From positions 8,990,001-9,054,000 of the forward strand of contig PUFA01000022.1 in NCBI GenBank assembly GCA_003508835.1: a stretch of DNA of 64,000 bases, written 5' to 3'. This stretch comes from Eonycteris spelaea (taxonomy: Eukaryota > Chordata > Mammalia > Chiroptera > Pteropodidae). Made by a program: the position numbers and the translations under genes. The notes below the pieces were generated by a model. The model made no database searches. It was not told the DNA's origin and saw only the letters and a list, made by a program, of their open reading frames with translations. How positions within the stretch are numbered: the stretch's first letter is position 1; the number at the start of each line of letters is the position of its first letter. Below are positions 38,467 to 48,179 of the stretch, in pieces.

Positions 38467-39391
38467 CAATTCCGTGCTGAGACTTCCTCAGGGCCGAGAC
38501 TCCCTCCCGTCGCCCCACTCCTTCACGTTCACCCACTGTTTACAAAAATAAACGTTCTTCTCTGCCGCCGCAACGCTCCGGGTCAGGGGTACAAGATATT
38601 CCGTGTCCTACCCATTCTCCCTAAAAAAAAAAACGACCCACGAGGAAAGGGGCATAAACCTACTTCTTCACAGCCAGCCGCCACAGCCGGGGAGGGAGGC
38701 GGGCCGCCGGGAGCAGCAGCACCCCGGGCCGCTCCGCGCTCGGCGCCCCTTTCCCGGACCGTTACTCCTGAGCCCGACGAGCCGGGGGTGTGAAGGAGGG
38801 TCAGAGCGATTTTTTTTTTTTTTTTTGGCGGGTAGCGGTCCACCGGACATGGCCCGGGTCCGTCTCGTCCATGCGGAAGTCAGGAGTCTGGGGACCAAGT
38901 CTGAGGGGAGAACGGGGCGAAGGCGGCGAGCGTTCACCGGCGGCGCCCGCCGCCCCCGGCCGCGGGCAGCAGCGGCCTCTCCGGCCAGACAGCGTGGCAG
39001 GCGCAGCCGGGAGACAACAGCCTCACTCACTTCCTGGTTCCTCAGCAACTCGGGGGAAGCGCACAACTCGTCCGCCCCCGAGTCCCCAACTTAATGCGGC
39101 TCGGTCCTCCGGCCGCCGCGGCCGGCGCTCCGCCCGGCAGCCGCCGCCGCCGCTCGCCAAACCCTCCCCGAAGCGACAGCGCCGGATTCGAGGCAGGTTA
39201 CTCTCCAAGGTGATCACTTCCTGATTCGTCGCCTCCATTACTTCATTCACTACCCCCTCTCCCCCGGCCGCCCCAGTGACTGAGGCGGACACTGGACCCC
39301 CGCCACTGACCGCCACAGGGGAGCCACCTGCCTTCTGTGCACCCTTCTCCTGCAGCACTGATGCACAGGAGAAAAGTTCCCCTGTCCTTAC

Positions 39392-39449
39392 CAGCCCGGA
39401 TGAGCAGATCCAGCTGGTTCGTGGGTCCCTCATGCAGAGACGTCGCCAT
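39392..39449 (-). CDS. ELF2: ELF2 alternative first coding exon (short NERF-1-type isoform)
   Basis: ATG at 39449 starts MATSLHEGPTNQLDLLIRA, the known N-terminus of the shorter ELF2 isoforms, then G before a GTAAGG donor at 39391. Splicing to 30736 gives Arg-Ala-Val-Glu-Ala-Ser, in frame. The start has A at -3 and G at +4. In the literature the short NERF-1 forms lack the N-terminal activation region of NERF-2 and are weaker or repressive. The long reading frame that continues past the donor is intronic. Confidence 0.93.
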
Positions 39450-40554
39450 GTTTATCCCCGGGCTGGAGCTGCTGCTTCACATTGACTTACACCGTGAGCA
39501 GCAGCGGCAGGGGAGGAGGCGGAACCCGCGGCCGGAGACACGCCGTGCGACCGACACACACTCACGCACTCGCACACACTCCGACGCCCGGATCCTTGCG
39601 CGTCCTCCGACAGGAAGCCGAGGCCGGCCCGCCTCCCGCCGCGGGGCTGAGAAACCCCACCACCTAACGGCAGGGGCGGCGGCGGCGGCCGCCTCGGCTG
39701 GCAACGCGATCCTTCCGCCCCGCGCCCAGACAGGAAGTCCCGGACGCCCGCCCCGAGCGCGGCCCGGCCGCGGCCAGACACCTGAGGCTGCAAGGCGCCC
39801 CGGCGGCCGCGGCCAGGGCCGGGCCCCTCGGCAGGAAAAGGCACATTTCACGCTCTGCGGAAGAAAAGTCCTCAATTGTCCCCGCTCTGGAAAAGAGCCA
39901 TGAATCAGATTTTCTTCCTGGAAGGGATGAAATACCTAGTCCCGCAGCTGTAAATAAAGGTGGCTATTTAACTTCTTTTGGCCGTTTCAGACCTTATGCA
40001 ACATGTAACCCGTTTGCTTGAAAGAGCTGCACTTCAGAATAGGAAGACCAACCAAAACAAAGTCATACCCACAAAATATTCGAAAAGCTGTACTTGAAAA
40101 GTAAGGCGCTTCCAACTACTCTGAGACCAACTGCGTCCTTTTCACTCTGTTAAAGGCACACTGAACAGGCATTTGTAAGTAAACAGAACATGCCTACCTC
40201 TAGATTAGATCATCCTTCCTCAATCTGCTAGTCATGAAATTCATGTGTCCCTATTTGGTTCATTTGGGAACAAATATACGTATTTACAGCATCATCTACT
40301 TTTTAAAATCTTGTTGATAGAAACTAAACCGTATTACAAATAAGGTACACATTAAAATACAATAGAAGAGGCGATAATTGTATTCAGTGACTATAAATTT
40401 ATTAACACAAAAAATGAACCAATAAAATGACTCAGATAAGGCTTCATTAAAACAAAATATGCTTCCCTGATTTCAGAATTTTATAATATAAAAAATGTTT
40501 TGAAACAATTTGCCTTAAAGTTATTCCTCACAAAATTTACATAAAATGGCTCCT

Positions 40555-40605
40555 CCTACACCATAAGTGCTCAATAAGTGTTTGCTGAATAAACAAAGAT
40601 TTGGC
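40555..40605 (+). mobile_element. L2 3' terminus
   Basis: AAGTGCTCAATAAGTGTTTG CTGAATAAAC-type sequence is the L2 end. Confidence 0.5.
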
Positions 40606-41579
40606 AGTTAAAATTTAAAATAACAAGGTATAATTTTTATGATCTGAATTGAATGAACTGTGCTGAACTATTTTTCCACTAGTAATATTATGCAATATCA
40701 TTTATTAAATGTTTGCCCAACATGTCAGTACAACTTCATAATTTACATAGCCCATAACTATTTTTTGTCATTTCCTCTAAATACTTATTCCCTTGATCCT
40801 TTCCCTTAGACCCCACCACCATGATCCCCACCCTTCCAAAACAGAACCTGAAGCCATTTCCAAAGTACCACTCCCCTTAAATCGAATAAGGATCTCTTTC
40901 TTGCATTAGGTAAACTTGCCACCTATTAGACAAAAGAAACTATATGACTGGTAGCTTTTATTTTTTATTTCTAGTCAATTTAAAATAAGGATCATCCACT
41001 GATGGCAGCATCTTAAACTGAGACAGTTTCCAGGTCAGGGATGATAAGGAACACTAAGAATTGCTGGCTTTAGGTAGATCAAATTACAACAAATCTGAAT
41101 TTCCACTCTACCAATCAGTAGTTTTTCAAATACTGTATTGAGAAGAGAGTAACAGAAGTGAAAGGTTTTTTTCCTGGAGATGACACATAAATTTGGCTCA
41201 AGAAGGAAGCTGATACATTAACTTTTACTATCTGTATCTTGAGATATATCTTGAGTGAATAGTTGTGTATATGTGTATTTTACTCTCTGTACATCTTAAT
41301 TTTATATATCCATGTCAGCCTCATATTTTAAGTTCCAAGAAAACAAAAGCTGTATCTATTCCTGCATAATATTTATTATATACACACATATATAAAATAT
41401 ATGCATGTGTCTATAATAGAAGTTAATGCAGAAAACTAGAAAATATTCCTATATATTTAAAGCTCTAAAAAAACACAATTTCCCATACATTAATGAAATT
41501 CTGCCATGCTGTTATAAATGGAATTATATCTTGCTACTCTAGGCTTTCAAAAGACACCAATGCTTTTTAGAGACCAATA

Positions 41580-41830
41580 ATCCTATACCAGGAATAGCGA
41601 CTAAGGATAGTATGCTGCTGGAAATATAAATTGGGACAAACTTTCAGGAAAGCAGTGTGGCATGATATATCAAGAGTATGAAAGAGGTTTATATATTCTG
41701 ACCCAGGAATTTCATTTCCAAGGCTTGACCTGAGGAAGCAAGGCATTCAAGGGGCTGTTCTATTAAAAATGTGTTTGAAGAATTTTTAACATGGTAAAAT
41801 ATAAATGTTGGTGGGATTTAAATCTATATG
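41580..41830 (+). mobile_element. L1-like fragment
   Basis: Blocks such as AGCAGTGTGGCATGATATAT and TCTGACCCAGGAATTTCATT are typical of the L1M/HAL1 body in sense orientation. Confidence 0.4.
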
Positions 41831-42129
41831 CATTTCTTCCATACAATATGACTAAGCCATGTAATATGAGAATATATGTATATACGTGTATGTGTGTATA
41901 TACGCAGGTCGCACACATCTGCGTTTCTCATCTTCAAGATTAAGCAGGTATTAATAAGCAGAATAAGAAGCTGAGTAAGAAGAACAGGTAGACTAACATG
42001 GTAGGCACTACAGATCAAATTCGTATTCTGCTAATAAGATTACAGAAAGACATCCCCTGTATCAAAGTTATTGCTGTATCCTAGCAGGAAAAAATAAGGT
42101 AAATAGTAGATAATTCTGTTGAAATAAAC

Positions 42130-42300
42130 ACCACTATGCTAAAAGCTTTAGCTTCACTTTTTCCACTTATTCCTCTTTACCTTCCTATGGAATAGATATT
42201 ACTTGTGCTCATTTTATAGATGAGAAATCTAAGGTTCCCTGACTGAGACCATGGAGTCAATGGGAGGCAGGGCCAGGAATTGATCCCAAGCACCTCCGAC
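42130..42300 (-). mobile_element. MIR SINE fragment
   Basis: CTCATTTTATAGATGAGAAA and the CAGGGCCAGGAATTGATCCC block match the complement of MIR. Confidence 0.6.
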
Positions 42301-42379
42301 TCTCAAACACTCCCCAGCCACCAAAGTAACAAGGCCCGTTTATCTGTTGTGATGCATTTAGTACCTATGGATTTTCTTG

Positions 42380-42870
42380 TCTGAAAATTCTTTATGTTCC
42401 TCCCTTCACGAGGTGAGGCCTAATTCCCCTCTCTGTTTTGAGTGCGGGGTTGGACTTAATGGCTCACTTCTAAGAAACAGAATAAAGCTGATGTGATGGT
42501 GTGTGACTTCAGAGACTCTATGTTTGATCTTTTCCTTTAGTGTCACCCTCTCATAGGAAGCCAACTCCCATGTCATGCGTACACTCAAGTAACTCTGTGG
42601 TGAGGCCCATTAGGCAAGGAACAATGGCATCCTGCCAACAGTCATGTGAAGAGCTATCTAGGAGATAGAATCTCCAGCTCTCATCAAGCCTTCAGATGAC
42701 TACAGCTTCCAGAAAGATCCTGAGCTAGAACAATGTAGGTAAGGCACTCCCCAGTCCTTAACCTCCAAAACTGTGCAATATAATACACGTTTGTGTATTA
42801 TATTGTTTATTATATTGTTTCGAGCTGCTAAATTTGGAGTACTTTGTTAGTTAGCAAAAGAGAATTAATG
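42380..42870 (+). mobile_element. MaLR/ERVL-type solo LTR (MLT1-like)
   Basis: The segment contains GAGGTGAGGCCTAATTCCCC, CAGATGACTACAGCTTCCAG and a GAGCTGCTAAATTTGGAGTA end. This order is familiar from mammalian MLT1-type LTRs. No internal retroviral genes are present. Confidence 0.5.
42776..42805. repeat. Perfect 13-bp inverted repeat, 4-nt loop
   Basis: CAATATAATACAC and GTGTATTATATTG are perfect inverted copies around GTTT, inside the LTR-like segment. A further degenerate TATTATATTG copy follows. Confidence 0.9.
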
Positions 42871-43274
42871 CAGCTGGAAGGACCAGTTTGAACTCCCAAC
42901 CTGTCACATTCACAGCTTCAATAAAGAAAGAAAAGAGAGAAGTTTGTAAATGACCTCTAACTTTGAACTACAGAGTCAGTCCTGAGCAGTTCTTTCCATT
43001 TCTTAATTCTTTATAGTCTGGGCATCGACTCTCATCCTCCAACCTTCCCATTGTGAAAACAGACTTCACAATATAATCATTATCATTAAAGTCTAATATA
43101 ACCAAAAATAATTAGATACCCTTGCTATTGGAATGATTTTATGGTTCTATAGCAACCAAGGTGGAAAAAATTATTGGGAGATATACGAATATACAACTGT
43201 TTCCAATACCATATAGAATTTCAATGTTTTTATTTTTAGCTTGCCCTGGTGACTCATTTGTGTTTCCCCTTTAT

Positions 43275-43334
43275 CTAGTACACAGAATCTCAAAATACTA
43301 TGGTTGGAAAGTATTTTGAGATTCTGTGTACTAG
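43275..43334. repeat. Perfect 25-bp inverted repeat, 10-nt loop
   Basis: The arms 43275-43299 and 43310-43334 are exact reverse complements (starting CTAGTACACAGAATC). The loop is ATGGTTGGAA. As RNA it would fold into a perfect hairpin. Confidence 0.95.
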
Positions 43335-43343
43335 AAAAAATTG

Positions 43344-43461
43344 ATGAAAAAGAGATTTGAGCAGTGAATGGTGGGAGAACAGTAAGAGGAGGCCAGTCTA
43401 AGCTTTTCTGATACAATGAAATTCAAAGGTGTGTTGGGCATGTTTAGGAGAAAAAAAAGGA
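43344..43461 (+). repeat. Local direct duplication, copy 1
   Basis: About 118 bp starting ATGAAAAAGAGATTTGAGCA recur at 43895-44012 with about three substitutions, 551 bp away. The copy starts 10 bp after the inverted repeat. Confidence 0.9.
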
Positions 43462-43569
43462 TTTTAAAGTTTTAAAAAAATTATAGGCAGGAATCAAAGT
43501 GAAGAGACATTCTATCCATTAATGTTATCTTTCTCTAACTTGGGAAAAGGATGCCAATTTCCTATTTTA

Positions 43570-43710
43570 GTAATAACGGCTCTTTACCCACCAATGGTAG
43601 AGTTATTTGAGAACCGCCTATTGAGTCCAATGCCCTCATTTTACACATCTGGAAACTGAGGCCCCACAAAGTTAAATAATTTGACCAAAATCACGCCATA
43701 TCGATGATTT
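43570..43710 (-). mobile_element. MIR SINE fragment
   Basis: TTTTACACATCTGGAAACTG AGGCC-type sequence matches the complement of MIR. It lies between the two duplicated segments. Confidence 0.65.
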
Positions 43711-43894
43711 CAAGGTCAAAAACTCCACAAAACAATTTTCATCTAAAAACTTGGAAGTTATAAAATGGATGAAAAGGTAAATCCATTTTACTATTGTTTC
43801 TTAATTTTAAATTGCAAAATGGTTGATGCTTTGCTTTTTCATGTCAAAAGCTAAAGCGACATTAAGTGTCTTTATGAGAAATTAAGAAAAAAAA

Positions 43895-44012
43895 ATGAAA
43901 AAGAGATTTGAGCAGTGAATGGTGGGAGAACAGTAAGAGGAGGCCAGTCTAAGCTTTTCCGATACAATGAAATTCAAAGGTGTATTGGGCATGTTTAGGA
44001 GAAAATAAAGGA
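43895..44012 (+). repeat. Local direct duplication, copy 2
   Basis: Second copy of the 43344-43461 segment, without the adjacent inverted repeat. Confidence 0.9.
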
Positions 44013-44239
44013 TAAAGAATACCAAGCTATAAGAAAAATATGTCTATCAAGGACAACAAGCTGAAATCAAGATATACATTAGATATAGGAATGCAGTCTA
44101 TAGATTTACAAAGAAAAAAACTATTTCATGTTTTATACTACTGTTTAATTCTCTATTTGTAGTTATTATACTTGTTTTATTTAATGGTAAGGTTTTATAA
44201 AATGTTATGAAATAGTAGAATATTACTAAAATGAAGATA

Positions 44240-44330
44240 GTCACATATTCATTCATTTATTCAACAATTACCCAGTACTTATTTTGAGCAAGTTTCTGTT
44301 GTAAGCACCTAACAGTACTAAATAATGGGA
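44240..44330 (-). mobile_element. L2 3' end fragment
   Basis: TTCATTCATTTATTCAACAA with TTTTGAGCAAGTTTCTGTTG matches the complement of the L2 end. Confidence 0.5.
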
Positions 44331-44940
44331 CAAAAGAAAAAAATTCAACCTTTCCTATTCACACAGAATCCCCACTAAGGGTGAAATTCTTAAGAGACAG
44401 TAGGATATACAAAGCTGCTTATAAATGGAGCTAGAGAATACTGGGTATATGCTACATTTTGGACTCTACTCAGGAAAGTTAAATTATTTATATGTATAAA
44501 AGTGTACGTAAGACATGGATTTTTAATAGGGGGTAGAAAAAGGTAAAATTTTGTTAGAGAACTACAGATTTTTCTAAGAAGGGCCATGGCTATTTTAAGA
44601 CTCTCAGAGAGGTCAATGACTTCCCAAAGTTGTTTTATAGATCATGCAAACCCTATGATGAGTAGGGATCCAATATGTACTATTTTTAAGACTGATGATT
44701 TGGTTTAGGTTCATGTTTAGTGCATTTTACTTAAGTTATCCCTGGGCCAGACTCTCCTTGAGCTTACTGATTCTTCACTTACTGGTTTATATATACTAGG
44801 CAGAACACTGCTTCTAAATCCTAGCAGGCACTCCTAGAAGACTCATCCAGGCTAGAAGTTTGAGTCAGCTGTGTTCCTAGTTTAGGAAATCAGCTCATAC
44901 ACAATTTTTGAGAGGGATTTAAAACATACGTGAAATTACA

Positions 44941-44977
<37 letters not shown>
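44941..44977 (+). repeat. (AAT)n microsatellite
   Basis: About twelve uninterrupted AAT units. Confidence 0.95.
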
Positions 44978-45289
44978 TAACAAGTTACATTCTCACTACA
45001 CAGAACTGTTATAATTTTGTTATTTATGCTTAAAGGTTTTTTTTTAACCTAAAAAATAGCATATTACAGGTGAAGATAACATCTTTGACTACTATCTCCA
45101 GTCCTCATTCCAGCATTTCATCTCTCCAAAAAACCACTAACATGAATTTTGCATACATTCTTCTGGTCTATTTCTTACACTTTTGTTTTTCTGTGTATAT
45201 ATATTTATGCTTGTGTATGTATGTTTGTGTATATTCCCAGAATGACACATAGCATTATTTTCCATGCTTTGGGTACATAAATGACGTTA

Positions 45290-46190
45290 TACTGTATGTG
45301 CCATTCTAAAATTTACTTTTTTCATTCAAGATTTATATTCTATCCATATTGGTATAAGTAAATATAACTACGCTTTTTAGATGCTTTGAAGTATTCCAGT
45401 ATATGAATTTACCCCATTTTATTCACCTAAATATCTACAGTAGGAAAATAAGGTTTCTTCCATTTTTCATTTTTATAAACAGTGCTGCAAAAAGTTCTTA
45501 TCTATATTTTCTTACACATTCATGTTAGAGTCTCTCCACAGTATGTACCTACAAATAGAGTTTTTAGGTCACAGAATAAGTGTATTTTTTATTTTATGTT
45601 ACTCTCCAAAATAGCTGTATAAGTCTAAAATCCCGCCAGTGATATGTTAGAGTTCCCATTTTTCTCACATTCTTTTCAATAAAAGATTGATCAGGCTTTT
45701 AAAATTTTGCCATCTGTTCGGTGACTTTTTTTTTTTTTTACACCTGTCTCACCTGGTCTTCCTAGGTGGTCTCCCATCCGAGTACTAACCAGGCCAGACC
45801 CTACACTTAGCTTCCGAGATCAGATAGGATCAGGCTTGTGCAGGGTGACATGGACGTAGACAAGAAATTTTTCACTGCTGTATTAACTCACGTATACTTA
45901 ATAAGTACTGAGGACAAACATTTTTTCATATACTTATTGGCCATTAACATTTCCCCTATGAATTGCCTATCCATATCTTTTGTCATCTTTCTATGACACC
46001 TTTTGTCTGATTGGTCTACAGAATGTTAACATGTTCTAGATAATAATTCAGATATGTGTTGCAAATATTACCTGCCAGCCTGCTGTCTGACTTAATTTGG
46101 TTGGTCTATGGTGTATCCTTTGTCTACAAAAATTTTAAACTTTCATTTAGTCAAAATACACGTTTTCCCTTACAGTGTTGTTAAATAGTC
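45290..46190 (-). mobile_element. Old L1 3' region, interrupted by a 5S SINE
   Basis: The + strand reads as the complement of L1M 3' sequence (for example ATTCCAGTATATGAATTTAC and TTGCCTATCCATATCTTTTG). A 5S SINE interrupts it at 45726-45861, after which L1-like sequence resumes. Confidence 0.6.
45726..45861 (-). mobile_element. 5S-rRNA-derived SINE, near full-length
   Basis: On the - strand the copy starts GTCTACGTCCATGTCACCCT, keeps the whole 5S-like length and ends in an A tail of about 14. It shares the CCTAGGAAGACCAGG variant with the other copies and carries a 2-bp insertion in the box A region. No clear target duplication is visible. Confidence 0.88.
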
Positions 46191-46199
46191 CTTGGAATA

Positions 46200-47290
46200 A
46201 AAAGCAAATAATAATTAAGACATATTTAGAAATTCATTACAATAAAAATACAACACATCCAACTATGTGTGATACAGCTAAAATGGTACTTAGAGGTCAG
46301 GAAATGAAAAAGTTTAAAAATAACCTGGCAAAGCACATTTAATTCATGAAGATGGAAAAATTAACGGAACAAACACAAAGAAACAAGAAGGAAGGAAATA
46401 ATAAAGAACAGGGAAAATGAAATAGGGAACTATGATTTAAAAAATAGAGACTGACAAAACCAAAAGATGATTTTGAAAAAAATTAATAAAATGGATAGAC
46501 CTTAATAAAATTGATAGGTGGGAGTTATCAAGAAAAGAAGGTGCAAATATACCAACAAAAGGGAAGTGATAACTACAGATACAATAGATATAAAAAATAA
46601 CAAATCAGTAATATAAACAACTATATGCTAAAAAAGTTGAAATCAGGATGGACGTATAAACTGTACAAATTTATAGAAAAAAATCAAATAGAATAGTATA
46701 TAGAAAAGAAATTAAAATGTAGTCCCAAACCTCCTCTCCACAAAATAAAATCTCTTCTGTGTCCCTTCAGGCAAATTCTAGTATATATTTTCAAATGAAT
46801 TCTTATCTTATAGAAATTGTTGTAGAAAACAGAAGAGAAAGCAACCTGGATTATTTATGAGCCTAGTGTAATCTTCATTCCAAAACCAGGTAAGAACAAT
46901 ACAAGAAAATTATAGCTCCATATTACTTATGAAACATCCTTAAACTTAAAGCAAATCAAAGGAAATGATGAGCAACGTGTATTCTCAAATGCAAGGAGAG
47001 TTCAATGTCTGAGAAACTGTCAACTGACAGAATTAATAGATTAAAGGAGAAAAATCATGACTTATCAAAGAATGCCAAAAAAGCATCTGCTAGGACTCCA
47101 TACTTATAGGTATAACTAACACAAAAACAAAGCCAAAGGAATAAATGGGAATTCCTTATCTTGGTATATATTACATACTAAAACCTACGAGAAACATTAA
47201 ACGTCAGGTGAACCTTCAGATACACTCCCTTCAAGATAAAGAACAAAAGAGGGACGCCAAATCGGTGTCACTGCTCTACCATGATGTTCC
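46200..47290 (+). mobile_element. Decayed L1 ORF2 fragment
   Basis: In sense orientation the blocks GTACTTAGAGG, AATTAATAAAATGGATAGAC, ATTCCAAAACCAGGTAAGAA and ATTAAAGGAGAAAAATCATG follow the order of L1 ORF2 (endonuclease to reverse transcriptase). Many stops and indels remove coding capacity. Confidence 0.7.
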
Positions 47291-47299
47291 TGTCCACAT

Positions 47300-47545
47300 C
47301 ATAAGAAATGTGAAAGAAATATGACTAGAAAGAAGAGAGGAGAGCTTAGTTGTCCACCTGAGGTCCTCCTAGACCAGTAAGCTCCCAGCTGATCCACAGA
47401 TGGCCACAGATAAGGGAGTAAGCCCAGCACGTCTCAGTACAACCATAGAGCTAACCCACAGGCTCACGAGAAAAAATAACCGGCTCTTGTTTCGAGCCAA
47501 AAAATTTGGGATGCTCTGTTACACAGCAACAGCTGATAGAGGAAA
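47300..47545 (+). mobile_element. MaLR-like LTR 3' part
   Basis: GAGGTCCTCCTAGACCAGTA with GCTCCCAGCTGATCCACAGA and a TTTGGGATGCTCTGTTACAC AGCAAC end resembles an MLT1-type LTR terminus. Confidence 0.45.
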
Positions 47546-47579
47546 GGAGTGATGGTCTCTATTACTTGGCAAGTAGAAA

Positions 47580-47820
47580 TGTAAAATGTGGTGGATGTCT
47601 ATCACGGAGTACAGTGCAGTGGTTGGAAACAACAGATTAGATATATACAAAGCAACGTACATGGATATTAAGAACAGTACTTACTAAAAAAAGTATGAAA
47701 CAAAGTGAGATACATCGTACCACTTATATAAATTCTAAATATATACAACAGAATATACATACTCAATACATGGAAAAAAATACATACTAATCAAATTAGA
47801 TTGGATGATTATAAGGGAGG
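47580..47820 (+). mobile_element. L1-like 3' fragment
   Basis: A block with TACAGTGCAGTGGTTGGAAA and later GATTATAAGGGAGGGAGATG resembles the L1M/HAL1 3' region. Confidence 0.45.
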
Positions 47821-48179
47821 GAGATGGGACTATTGTATAAATAAAAAGAATAAAGGAATAAACCAATTAAAAATAAAGAAAACAGGAGAGTATCAAATAG
47901 GGATCTAACTTCACTTCCCTAAAACAATTTTTTGAATAGTCTATCCTTCCCCACTAGTTCATTAATCCATGTCTGTTATATACCAGGTATAACTATACGC
48001 TTACTCTTTGTTTCTGGGCTCTCTCTATTCTTCCTAACTAAACTATTTGTGGGCCAATAATATTTTAAATTTTTCTGTAGCTTTAGAATCATTCTTTATA
48101 GATAAGAGGAGGACAAGTACTTGACACTTGTTCTTTTGCAGAACTGCCTAGACTATTTTTGAATCTTTATCCAATGGTT

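Larger units (their letters stand above)
30737..39391 (-). other. ELF2: ELF2 intron between island exon and shared exon
   Basis: This is intron for the short-isoform transcript, and part of the larger intron of the long transcript. It contains MIR (31360-31560), L2 fragments, a truncated U2 snRNA copy (33325-33360) and a hAT-like element (34473-34742). The last kilobase is CpG island. From 34750 to 38150 I see AT-rich sequence with one MIR-like segment and no gene. Confidence 0.8.
38160..39890 (-). promoter_or_regulatory. ELF2: CpG island and alternative ELF2 promoter
   Basis: Base composition shifts sharply from AT-rich to GC-rich with dense CpG. The island surrounds a short-isoform first coding exon on the - strand (ATG at 39449). 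It contains at least seven GGAA-core ETS motifs in strong context (near 38225, 38418, 38481, 38873, 39028, 39214, 39731), CCAAT boxes in opposite orientation at 38290-38303, a G-run cluster at 38434-38466 and a 17-T tract at 38810-38826. No TATA box is apparent, as expected for a CpG-island promoter. The transcription start is presumably between 39450 and 39900. Confidence 0.85.

Noticed and set aside
38177..39903. Several long open frames on both strands of the CpG island
   Set aside because: GC-rich sequence has few stop codons. Only the 39392-39449 exon matches a known protein; the rest are compositional.
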